Positions 24,626 through 31,836 of a stretch of 37,479 nt of DNA are shown here, piece after piece (the stretch's first letter is position 1; each line of letters begins with the position of its first letter). The stretch comes from Enhygromyxa salina (GTDB lineage Bacteria; Myxococcota_A; Polyangia; Nannocystales; Nannocystaceae). Made by a program: the position numbers and the translations under genes. Under the pieces are notes generated by a model. It ran no database searches and had not been told where the DNA came from. It saw nothing but the letters and a program-made list of their open reading frames with translations. The stretch is taken from positions 1 to 37,479 of the forward strand of contig NZ_JMCC02000128.1 of the NCBI RefSeq assembly GCF_000737335.2, in the 5' to 3' direction.

Positions 24626-24847
24626 ATGCCAAAGACAAGCAATTTGGAAGTGACAGCACAAGAGACAAGCGCGTGGAGGGCGCGAGGGGATGTGGGTAAG
24701 GTCTTTGAGCCCGCGGAGCCCATCCAGGCGCGCATCGAAGATAGCCTTCGGGCTGCCCTGGAGGCGCAGCTTGCCAAGGAGATCGATACGCTCGGTCCTA
24801 CCGGCGGGCGGATGGCAATCCACGGCAAGACCGGCGTGAGTACTTAA
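24626..24847 (+). CDS. Candidate RiPP precursor peptide
   Basis: A 73-aa peptide. A Shine-Dalgarno sequence (AGGGAGAG) lies 9 bp before the ATG at 24626. It is the first gene of the modification cluster. It has no cysteine, signal peptide or membrane segment. Residues 1-33 are polar with Trp17 and Phe27. Residues 34-55 form a strongly amphipathic helix (ARIEDSLRAALEAQLAKEI), as in many leader peptides. A Gly-Pro-Thr-Gly-Gly break follows, then the short C-terminus RMAIHGKTGVST. Within this candidate core, His66-Gly67-Lys68 is an aromatic-x-Lys motif that could suit a cyclophane-forming radical SAM enzyme. Trp17-Arg-Ala and Phe27-Glu-Pro are less likely sites. The C-terminus is not the FxSxx motif of actinobacterial FxsA precursors. 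Precursor identity is inferred from position, size and architecture. I know no named family for it. Confidence 0.65.
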   Translation: MPKTSNLEVTAQETSAWRARGDVGKVFEPAEPIQARIEDSLRAALEAQLAKEIDTLGPTGGRMAIHGKTGVST

Positions 24848-24849
24848 TG

Positions 24850-24870
24850 GTGAGCACATCTTGTGCTTAC
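24850..24870 (+). other. Small inverted repeat behind the precursor stop
   Basis: GTGAGCACA and TGTGCTTAC form a 9-bp stem with one G-T type pair around a TCT loop, two bases after the precursor stop codon. It may protect the 3' end of a short precursor transcript. Confidence 0.4.
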
Positions 24871-24947
24871 ACAATACAGACCTCGATGACTATGACACCG
24901 AATCTCCTTCGCTGAGTGTCGAGGTGTGTGCTCGCTTGAATTCGATA

Positions 24948-24983
24948 CATCGCAGGCCCCGCGGAGGCGCGGGACCTGCGATG
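24948..24983 (+). terminator. Strong intercistronic hairpin between precursor and modification genes
   Basis: CATCGCAGGCCCCGC (24948-24962) and GCGGGACCTGCGATG (24969-24983) pair over 15 positions with a single C-A mismatch around the six-base loop GGAGGC. It lies 101 bp after the precursor stop and ends 12 bp before the next ATG, at the edge of that gene's ribosome-binding site. No T-run follows. It could be a leaky terminator or an mRNA-stabilising or translation-limiting stem, keeping precursor levels above enzyme levels. Confidence 0.6.
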
Positions 24984-24995
24984 CAGGGGGAAGTG

Positions 24996-25553
24996 ATGGT
25001 AAATGAGTTGAAGGGCATGCGCGCGCTATTGCAGCGCTGGGATGAAGAAGATGTAGGGGACGACCGCATCTACCCTGTCTTCCGAGGAAGGCGGGGGCAC
25101 GTCAACATCGACGGAAGCCCAGATGGTCCATCGGTGACCTTCACACCCGGCCAGCCTCAATTCGAGGAAGCCCTCGAGCCCGGTGTTCGGGATCTGGTGC
25201 TGACACTGGTGGCCCTCGGCGGAGTGACCTATTCGAGCTGCGAGGGACACCCGGGCGACGGCCCAGGGACGACCTTCAGCGGACGGCACGTCGGGCTCCT
25301 TCCGAGGGGACCAGAACAAGAACGCCAGCTCAGCGAGCTGATCTCATCCGTCCTATCTGGACTGGACCACTCTCCCACCGTAGTCGTGGAACTACGCAAA
25401 GAGCAGCTCCGGGATGCGGAGGATATCCTCTATAGTCTCGACCTCTGCTTTCGCCCGACGACCGACGATTGGGCTCGCTACTCCCGTGCGCTGGAGCCCG
25501 CCTATGAGGCCGTACTGGATGGGCTGCGCCAACAACTCGGCCTCTTGAGGTAG
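24996..25553 (+). CDS. Unknown RiPP-cluster protein with CxxH motif
   Basis: A 185-aa protein from ATG 24996, chosen over an upstream ATG because AGGGGGAAG precedes it and the upstream part would span the hairpin. The N-terminal 60 residues are polar. A hydrophobic strand leads into GGVTYSSCEGHPGDGPGTTF (Cys82, Glu83, His85) and SGRHVGLLP (His98), which could bind a metal. A helical C-terminal half follows (RQLSELISSVLSGLDHSPTV, LRDAEDILYSLDL, LEPAYEAVLDGLRQQLGLL). It has no signal peptide. I do not recognise the family and see no winged-helix RRE domain. It sits between precursor and the SPASM maturase, ending 5 bp before the latter, so it is very probably part of the pathway, perhaps a partner that presents the precursor or a small tailoring enzyme. 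Confidence 0.7.
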   Translation: MVNELKGMRALLQRWDEEDVGDDRIYPVFRGRRGHVNIDGSPDGPSVTFTPGQPQFEEALEPGVRDLVLTLVALGGVTYSSCEGHPGDGPGTTFSGRHVGLLPRGPEQERQLSELISSVLSGLDHSPTVVVELRKEQLRDAEDILYSLDLCFRPTTDDWARYSRALEPAYEAVLDGLRQQLGLLR

Positions 25554-25558
25554 GACGC

Positions 25559-26719
25559 ATGCAGATTGTTCTCAAGCTGGCTTCCCGCTGCAATCTGAAT
25601 TGCAGCTACTGCTACGTCTACAACAAGGGAGACCGTAGCTGGGAAGGGCGACCAAAGCTAATGTCTGACGGTGTCTTCTCAGCCGCGCTCTGCGAGGTGA
25701 AGCGCCACGCGGAGCGGACCGGGGACACCCGCGTTCACCTTTCATTTCACGGCGGGGAGCCCACCCTCGTCGGGTCTGAGCGATTCGAGCAACTGTGCGC
25801 CAGGGCCCGGCACGAGCTACGCGACATGGACCTCAGCCTGTCGATTCAGACCAATGGCGTGCTCCTCGACCGGACGTGGATGAGCGTCTTCGAGACATGG
25901 GCGGTCGGTGTCGGAGTGAGCCTGGACGGCCCCCCTGCGATCAACGACCGATATCGCATCGATCACGTCGGTCGCGGAACACATGCAAAGGTCGCCCGGG
26001 CCCTGGATCTCCTCTCCCGTCATGCTGTCGAGTACGGTGTGATCTGTGTGATTCCGCTGGGTGAGGACCCGCTGAGCGTCCACAGACACTTTCTCGGGCT
26101 CGGGGTGCCGTCCATCACCTACCTGCTGCCCGACTTCACGCACGACACGATCGGCGAGATTCGACCCGACCCTCAAGAGCATCCATGTGCGGACTTCCTC
26201 ATCCCGATCTTCGACGATTGGTGGTTTAACGGGACGCTCGAGGTAAAGGTCCGCGACCTCTACAACATCGCTCGGGTCATCCTCGGGGGGAACAGCTTGA
26301 TCGAGTGCATCGGCAATCCCGTGCCGAACTCTTTCTTCATCCACACCGACGGAGCGATCGAAGGGCTCGATGCTCTCGCGGTTTGTGGTGCCAGCTTTAC
26401 CTCGTCGGTCCACAATATCCATCGTTCGAGCTTCGCTGAGGTGCTGCGAGACGGCTTGCTGCCTGGTCTCGACGGAACGCGGCAACCGCAGCTCGGCCAA
26501 GAGTGCAGTGAATGCCCCGAAGCGACCACGTGTGCGGGGGGATACCTGCCCCACCGTCACTCCCGTGCGCATGGCTTTACCGGTCGAAGCGTTTGGTGCG
26601 CAGATCTGCTCTTGCTGTTCACTCACATCCGAAGTCGCCTCGGCGTATCTCCCCAGGAGACGCTGTACCTGAGGCGCCAGCTGGACCGAGCACGATCTTC
26701 ACTCAGAACCCCCCGTTGA
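25559..26719 (+). CDS. FxsB-like radical SAM/SPASM peptide maturase
   Basis: A 386-aa enzyme. The N-terminus is directly the radical SAM motif CNLNCSYCY (Cys11, Cys15, Cys18), followed by HGGEP at 64-68, SIQTNG at 95-100 and SLDGP at 121-125. The C-terminal SPASM/twitch region has Cys250, Cys276, CSECPEATTC (316, 319, 325) and Cys347 within CAGGYLPHRHS and WCADL, the pattern of the FxsB/GrrM/XyeB group. Members of that group cross-link an aromatic ring to the beta-carbon of a residue two positions on (three-residue cyclophanes). In several known FxsB proteins a HExxH hydroxylase domain is fused at the C-terminus. Here the protein ends after SPASM, and HExxH proteins are encoded separately. 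GAGGTAGG precedes the ATG. I infer cyclophane formation on the precursor, perhaps at His66-Gly-Lys68. Confidence 0.9.
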   Translation: MQIVLKLASRCNLNCSYCYVYNKGDRSWEGRPKLMSDGVFSAALCEVKRHAERTGDTRVHLSFHGGEPTLVGSERFEQLCARARHELRDMDLSLSIQTNGVLLDRTWMSVFETWAVGVGVSLDGPPAINDRYRIDHVGRGTHAKVARALDLLSRHAVEYGVICVIPLGEDPLSVHRHFLGLGVPSITYLLPDFTHDTIGEIRPDPQEHPCADFLIPIFDDWWFNGTLEVKVRDLYNIARVILGGNSLIECIGNPVPNSFFIHTDGAIEGLDALAVCGASFTSSVHNIHRSSFAEVLRDGLLPGLDGTRQPQLGQECSECPEATTCAGGYLPHRHSRAHGFTGRSVWCADLLLLFTHIRSRLGVSPQETLYLRRQLDRARSSLRTPR

Positions 26720-26741
26720 CCCTTTTCTTTGGAGAAGCACC

Positions 26742-27914
26742 ATGTCTCATGAATTGCCGTTTCACCTCCTCGCTCGACCTCGCGGTGCGAGCACGTCAGC
26801 TTTCACCGCTGATATTGTGCGCGGCCACGCGAAGAGTGTGGTGAAGTCCTTCTTGGAGCAGCACAGCCAGGAGCTGGAGCGCGACGGCCCGGGTCTGGCG
26901 GACCTGTTGACCTCCGCGGGTCGGGATCTCGACTACGAGACCGCATGGCACCCTGCCTTTGGCGGCTTGCACGCCGGTCTTCACGAATCCGACCCGGAGG
27001 TCGCGCTGCGGGCCACCGTCGTCGCGTTGCGTTTGCATGAGCAAGGAGCACAGGGTCACTGGTCGGCGCAGCTTCCGGGAGACGTGCCGACACGCTTTGG
27101 ACGATGGGTCATGCCCGCCGCTAGCCACCTGGACGTCCATGTCACAGCTGACTTGGCCTCGTTCGAAGGCGCAGACCCGGAAGGTGGGCGGGCGTTTGAG
27201 TACGCCTTCGACCGGACTGATAGGGGTTGGCTTCCGCGAGACGATGCGCCGGAGTCGCTTCCGTACACGAACTCGACGGGCGCGCCGCTGACAGTGTGGC
27301 GCTTTCGGGAACTCTGGGCCTCCGAACTCGAGCACGTCGCCTCCCAGGTGGCCGACGAGGAATCCGAACTGATGGCGGAGCGCGGCCAACGTGGCCTGCA
27401 CGTTCTCGCCGAGCAGGCTCCTGACTACTTTGACTGGGTGCGACACGTGGTGCAGATCGTCGTGCCCTGGCGGATTTGGTCGGAAGATCGGCCCACTGGC
27501 AGCAGCAGCACGAACCTGGCTCCTGGCCTGGTGGGTCTGGGCAACCACGACCATCCGACCTCGGTGGCGGACAGCCTGGTACATGAAGCGTCCCACCAAT
27601 ACTTCTACGTCGCGTTGCGTCTGGGCGGCGTCGACGACGGTACTGACGAATCACTCCATATGAACCCATTCCTCAAGCGCGAGCGACCAGTTCACATGCT
27701 GCTTCTAACCTATCACGCCTTCGCAAACGTACTCCTTTGTTGTCGAACATTGCAGACAGCGCCGCAGGCGGATGGACCCTACTTGAAGCGAAGGATTCCA
27801 GAACTTGAGCACGGGCTTGCGGTCATCGAACGGGGACTGTCGTCGACCCGTTCCCTGACGCCGCTGGGTCGCGCTCTCTTCGACGATCTGAGGTCGCAGC
27901 TCCGTGCAACCTGA
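26742..27914 (+). CDS. Stand-alone HExxH protein 1 (aKG-HExxH peptide hydroxylase type)
   Basis: A 390-aa protein, 22 bp behind the SPASM maturase, with GGAGAA as ribosome-binding site. The motif SLVHEASHQYFYVALRLGG (HEASH 281-285) and the later RPVHMLLLTYHAFANVLL (His325) fit the C-terminal HEXXH domain that is found fused to or encoded beside FxsB-type maturases (NCBI mod_HExxH family, from memory). Recent work on fused forms showed these domains to be iron/2-oxoglutarate-dependent peptide beta-hydroxylases rather than proteases. The two His of HExxH plus His325 are the likely metal ligands. The N-terminal 180 residues are helical and specific to this family. I infer beta-hydroxylation of the cross-linked or a neighbouring residue of the precursor. 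The 3' end overlaps a possible GTG start of the next gene. Confidence 0.85.
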   Translation: MSHELPFHLLARPRGASTSAFTADIVRGHAKSVVKSFLEQHSQELERDGPGLADLLTSAGRDLDYETAWHPAFGGLHAGLHESDPEVALRATVVALRLHEQGAQGHWSAQLPGDVPTRFGRWVMPAASHLDVHVTADLASFEGADPEGGRAFEYAFDRTDRGWLPRDDAPESLPYTNSTGAPLTVWRFRELWASELEHVASQVADEESELMAERGQRGLHVLAEQAPDYFDWVRHVVQIVVPWRIWSEDRPTGSSSTNLAPGLVGLGNHDHPTSVADSLVHEASHQYFYVALRLGGVDDGTDESLHMNPFLKRERPVHMLLLTYHAFANVLLCCRTLQTAPQADGPYLKRRIPELEHGLAVIERGLSSTRSLTPLGRALFDDLRSQLRAT

Positions 27915-27933
27915 ACGCCACCTAGAGCAACCC

Positions 27934-29802
27934 ATGCGTCGCGACCACGCCCTTTGCGTGGGACTGGTCAGTCTCCCCTTCGCATCCGCGGTTCGCCCCT
28001 CACTGCAACTGGGGCTGCTTCAGGCCCTTGGTCGCGCCGGTGGACACCGGATAGACAGCCACCACCTCTACCTATCTCTGGCCCAGACGATGGGGCTCGG
28101 TCTGTATGAGGAACTCTGCCAACACCGCGGCCACATGACTGGTGACTGGTTGTTCTCGCTTGCTGCCTTTGGCGGGTTGTCGACTGGCGGGTTGTCGACT
28201 CGCCACTACCTGGAGCACTTCCCCAGTGAGGTGGACTGGATCGAGTCCAAAGACCTAAGTTCGTCGTTCCTGGCTACTCTCCGTCAAGAACGGCTGCCTC
28301 GCTTCATCGAGGACTGTCTGGGCCGAATCGATTGGGGCAGCTACGATGTCGTGGGGTTCACCAGCACGTTTCAGCAAAACGTCGCCTCATTGGCTCTGGC
28401 CCGCGCCATCAAGCGAGCCCATCCTCAGGTGTGCATCTTGTTTGGTGGATCGAACCTGGATGGCGACATGGGGAAAGAGGTCGTTCGAAGCTTTCCGTGG
28501 GTAGACTACGTCATCTCCGGCGAAGCGGACGAGGCCTTTCCCGCCTTCTTGGACGCGCTGAGCCAGGGGGAAACCCGCCCAACCCTCGACGGGCTGTTGG
28601 TCCGTTCTGACGACGGGAGCGTCGGGGGGACCCGCTCGAGGCCGCTGACCGAGATGGATGGCCTGCCGGTCCCCGACTTTGCTGACTACTTCGACCAGGC
28701 GTCAGAATTGGGCCTGCTCGGCGAGATTGCTCCCAAGCTGAGCCTCCCCTTCGAGAGCTCGCGTGGGTGTTGGTGGGGCGCGAAACACCACTGCACGTTC
28801 TGCGGACTCAACGGGAGCGGCATGGGCTATCGTAGCAAGTCCCCTGAGCGGGTCCTGGATGAGCTGGGGACTCAGGCTGACCGCCACGGCGTGACCAGTT
28901 TCGAAGCTGTGGACAACATCCTGAACATGACCTACTTCGACGACTTTTTCGGAGAGATCGAGAATCGCGGACTCGATTACGAGTTCTTTTACGAGATCAA
29001 GTCGAACCTCACTCGGGCGAAGATCGAGAAGTTGGCGAGGGGGGGGGTCCGCACCGTCCAGCCGGGGATAGAGAGCCTGAGCACGGATATCTTGCGCCTG
29101 ATGCGCAAGGGTTGCACGATGCTTCAGAACGTTCTGTGTCTGAAGTGGTGCTCGCACTACGGAATCGGGGTCAGCTGGAACCTACTCTTCGGCTTTCCGG
29201 GTGAGCGGGAAGATCACTATCACGAGCAACACCAGGTTCTCGAAAAAATCAGCCATCTTCAACCTCCCGTTTCGTGCAACAGAATCTGGTTGGAGCGCTT
29301 CTCTCCCTACTACTTCAGGTCCGATGAGTGGGGCATCGAACAGCTCCAGCCGAGCCGCAGCTATCGCTACGTGTATCCCGATCATGTCGACGTGGAAGCC
29401 ATCGCGTACTTCTTCGACTACATCATGCCGAATACGCTCCCGGCGCAGTTCCACGCGACGACCCAGCGTCTGGTCGAGGGCTGGAACGAGGCCTGGAAGT
29501 CAGGTGACCATGACACGATGACCTATCGCAGGATTTCAGACGCCTTGCTGATCGACGTCCGACGCGACGGCGTCTCCAGGAGTCGCATGCTCCGGGGACC
29601 GCTCGCCCAGACTTATCTGTATTGCGGCGAGGCGATCCGATCTATCCGGAAGGTTCGCCACCACCTCGAGGCCGTCACAGGCTCGATGTACTCCGACGAG
29701 ACGGTCGGTGAGCTACTCGAGGGATTTTGCGAGGCTGGCCTGATGGTGGGCGAGTTGGGGCGCTATCTGTCGCTTGCCCTCCCTTCCCGACGAGGCTGCT
29801 AG
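27934..29802 (+). CDS. B12-binding radical SAM RiPP maturase (C-methyltransferase type)
   Basis: A 622-aa enzyme from ATG 27934; a GTG at 27904, overlapping the previous gene, is an alternative start. The N-terminal part (LCVGLVSLPFASAVRPSLQL) and the region with VVGFTSTFQQN, LFGGSNLDGDMG and VISGEADEAFP form a cobalamin-binding Rossmann fold, without the classic DxHxxG. The radical SAM cluster motif is SSRGCWWGAKHHCTFCGLNG (Cys279, Cys287, Cys290), the C-x7-C-x2-C spacing of the family first called bacteriocin maturation radical SAM protein 1, now RiPP maturation C-methyltransferase. Family members methylate unactivated carbons of precursor peptides. The substrate here would be the 73-aa precursor. 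A perfect 15-bp tandem duplication at 28171-28200 encodes GGLSTGGLST in the B12 half. The stop is 10 bp before the AKR start. Confidence 0.88.
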   Translation: MRRDHALCVGLVSLPFASAVRPSLQLGLLQALGRAGGHRIDSHHLYLSLAQTMGLGLYEELCQHRGHMTGDWLFSLAAFGGLSTGGLSTRHYLEHFPSEVDWIESKDLSSSFLATLRQERLPRFIEDCLGRIDWGSYDVVGFTSTFQQNVASLALARAIKRAHPQVCILFGGSNLDGDMGKEVVRSFPWVDYVISGEADEAFPAFLDALSQGETRPTLDGLLVRSDDGSVGGTRSRPLTEMDGLPVPDFADYFDQASELGLLGEIAPKLSLPFESSRGCWWGAKHHCTFCGLNGSGMGYRSKSPERVLDELGTQADRHGVTSFEAVDNILNMTYFDDFFGEIENRGLDYEFFYEIKSNLTRAKIEKLARGGVRTVQPGIESLSTDILRLMRKGCTMLQNVLCLKWCSHYGIGVSWNLLFGFPGEREDHYHEQHQVLEKISHLQPPVSCNRIWLERFSPYYFRSDEWGIEQLQPSRSYRYVYPDHVDVEAIAYFFDYIMPNTLPAQFHATTQRLVEGWNEAWKSGDHDTMTYRRISDALLIDVRRDGVSRSRMLRGPLAQTYLYCGEAIRSIRKVRHHLEAVTGSMYSDETVGELLEGFCEAGLMVGELGRYLSLALPSRRGC

Positions 29803-29812
29803 CTTGGGAGGC

Positions 29813-30766
29813 ATGGTGGAGTATCGTCGCTTGGGCAAGACCCCCCTGATCGTGTCGGAGTTGGGTTTCGGGGCCTTCGCAATCGGTGGCAACGCGCACG
29901 GAAACAGCTACGGCCACACAGACGACCGGACCTCACGACGGGCGATCGGCGAGGCCATCGACCAAGGGTGCACTTTCTTCGACACGGCCGACGTCTACGG
30001 GCGCGGTCACAGTGAGTCCCTGTTGGGAAGCACCCTGAGGGAATTGAAGGTGCTCGACGATGTCGTCATAGCGACCAAGGGCGGCGGCTCGATGGACGAC
30101 TCGGGCGCTAGCGACTTCTCGTTGTCAAGGCTCAGGGAGGCGCTCGAGGCGAGCTTGCGGCGTCTTGGACGGGGCTATGTTGACCTCTACCAGTTGCATA
30201 ATCCCACGCTGGAGGATATTCGCAACGGGAACATCTTCGAGGTCATGGCCGATCTGAAGACCGCAGGGCTCGCGCGATGTGTGGGGGTGTCCGTTCATAC
30301 GCAGACCGAGGCTCTGGCTTGCCTGGAACATCCAACCTGCGAATCGATACAGTTGGTGTGCAACCTGATGTCCTCGGTCGTTCCCGATTGGGGCATCGAC
30401 AAAATCCGGCAGCAGGCTGCCGCCAAGGGCGTGGGGCTCATTGCCCGTGAGCCTCTGGCCAGTGGTTACCTGGCCCGCCGACACGAACCGGACGCGGTCT
30501 ACGAGCGCGGTGACGTGCGGGCGAGCTTCTCAGTTCGAGAACAGCGGCTGCGCGTGGGTCTTGCGGCTGTGTTCCACGATCTGAAGCAGGGACCGGCGAC
30601 CGCCGCTCAATTTGCGATCCGACATGTGCTGGATATGGCAGAGGTGGGAACGACCATCGTGGGCGCCAAGACGCCCGAGCAAGTCGCAGAGAACTTTGCG
30701 TCTATACAGCTTCCGCCCTTCGACATGCTCTATAGGCGCGCTCTGGAGGCGGACAGGTGCTCTTGA
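29813..30766 (+). CDS. Aldo/keto reductase of the RiPP cluster
   Basis: A 317-aa NADPH-dependent oxidoreductase. The ATG at 29813 has GGGAGG five bases upstream and gives the usual N-terminus (MVEYRRLGKTPLIVSELGFG). The full catalytic tetrad is present: Asp57 and Tyr62 in FFDTADVYGRG, Lys89 in VVIATKGGG and His129 in VDLYQLHNP. The cofactor part contains IAREPLASGYLARR and TTIVGAKTPEQVAENFASIQ. Family enzymes reduce aldehydes or ketones. In this cluster it would act on a carbonyl made during peptide modification, for example after oxidation of a beta-hydroxyl or backbone cleavage. It overlaps the second HExxH gene by 10 bp, so it is a true operon member. Its substrate cannot be read from the sequence. 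Confidence 0.88.
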   Translation: MVEYRRLGKTPLIVSELGFGAFAIGGNAHGNSYGHTDDRTSRRAIGEAIDQGCTFFDTADVYGRGHSESLLGSTLRELKVLDDVVIATKGGGSMDDSGASDFSLSRLREALEASLRRLGRGYVDLYQLHNPTLEDIRNGNIFEVMADLKTAGLARCVGVSVHTQTEALACLEHPTCESIQLVCNLMSSVVPDWGIDKIRQQAAAKGVGLIAREPLASGYLARRHEPDAVYERGDVRASFSVREQRLRVGLAAVFHDLKQGPATAAQFAIRHVLDMAEVGTTIVGAKTPEQVAENFASIQLPPFDMLYRRALEADRCS

Positions 30767-31836
30767 CGGAGCCGACAAACGACACGCTCCGCTCGCTCGC
30801 GGCGTGTTCGGGTCCCCATTGGAAGCAAACACTCCACGTGGTCGAGGATGGCGCTGAGGCCCTGGTACGCCTGACCGCGCGCCAGATGTCCTCTCGCATG
30901 ATATCCCTGGCGGAGCCAGGGTCGGGTGCGGAGGCGCTCTTTGCCGGGCTGGTTCTGCTGGCGCGACGGGGTGCGCAGGGTTGTCGGGCGTGGTGTCCTC
31001 AGCTGACCGGTGCCATCGAGGCTCTCTGGAGCGACGACCGCGACGGACTGCTGGCGAGCGCCGCCGCGTTGGTCCTGGCATTTCCTCCTGTCGTGATGGC
31101 GCCTCGTGTCCTCAAGTTCAGCACGCCTCGACGGATACTCGTGGACTCGCAATTCACCGAGCCGTCGCTAATGCTAGACCTTGGCGCATGGATCGTGGGA
31201 AGCGCTCCAGCGGTGGAGGAATTCCGAATCGTCATGGAACCCGGACTCGCCGAGGAGTTGGCCTTGGCACCTGCACCTCGCTCGCTCGCTCGGAGTCGGG
31301 TCGAGACCGAACTCGAGGACGCGCTGGAGCTGCTTCGCTCCGGGGCCGAAGAGTACGTTCATTGGCTCACTCCGATGGTCTGGGGCTTGGTCCCCGTGTC
31401 AGCCCCACCGGGAGCTTTCGCCAGCGGAAGCCGAGCCGAGCTTGCCGGTGTCATCGCGGCCTCATTGGGAGGACCGAGCTGGCAGCTGGCCGAGTCCCTC
31501 GTGCACGAGACCGCCCACCAGTACTACTACTTCACCAAGCGCCTCGGCCCACTCGTCGACCCGAATGACACGGACCTCTATATGTCGTCGCTGGTCGGTC
31601 GCCATCGTCCGATCGAGATGGTGCTCGCTGCGTGGCATGCTGCCGCCAACATCGTGTGCCTGCACACTCTGCTCCTCGCTCGACGCCCGCGGGACGCCCC
31701 TCCTTCTGGGGCCGTCATCCAGGCGCGCGCAGACTATCTCCAACTCACTTCCGTCCTCAAGACGAGCCGCTCGCTGAGCCTGCTGGGGGAGGCGCTGTTT
31801 TGGCCGATGGAAGAGTGGATTCGACATTCACTGTGA
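30757..31836 (+). CDS. Stand-alone HExxH protein 2 (aKG-HExxH peptide hydroxylase type)
   Basis: A 359-aa protein starting with GTG at 30757, seven bases after GGAGG and overlapping the AKR gene by 10 bp. The C-terminal half has the same arrangement as HExxH protein 1: SLVHETAHQYYYFTKRLGPL (HETAH 250-254) and RPIEMVLAAWHAAANIVCLH (His294). The N-terminal 180 residues share little sequence with protein 1 (FSTPRRILVDSQFTEPSL, FRIVMEPGLAEELALAP). I infer a second iron/2-oxoglutarate hydroxylase of different site choice, or a partner subunit. No signal peptide. The last codons overlap the convergent serine hydrolase by 9 bp, which marks the end of the operon. Confidence 0.83.
   Translation: MLLTEPTNDTLRSLAACSGPHWKQTLHVVEDGAEALVRLTARQMSSRMISLAEPGSGAEALFAGLVLLARRGAQGCRAWCPQLTGAIEALWSDDRDGLLASAAALVLAFPPVVMAPRVLKFSTPRRILVDSQFTEPSLMLDLGAWIVGSAPAVEEFRIVMEPGLAEELALAPAPRSLARSRVETELEDALELLRSGAEEYVHWLTPMVWGLVPVSAPPGAFASGSRAELAGVIAASLGGPSWQLAESLVHETAHQYYYFTKRLGPLVDPNDTDLYMSSLVGRHRPIEMVLAAWHAAANIVCLHTLLLARRPRDAPPSGAVIQARADYLQLTSVLKTSRSLSLLGEALFWPMEEWIRHSL

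Noticed and set aside
30757..31836. HExxH proteins as zinc metalloproteases (leader peptidases)
   Set aside because: HExxH alone would allow it, but the SLVHExxHQYxY context and the H-A-x-A-N motif behind it fit the alpha-ketoglutarate-HExxH hydroxylase family associated with FxsB. A protease role remains only a fallback.
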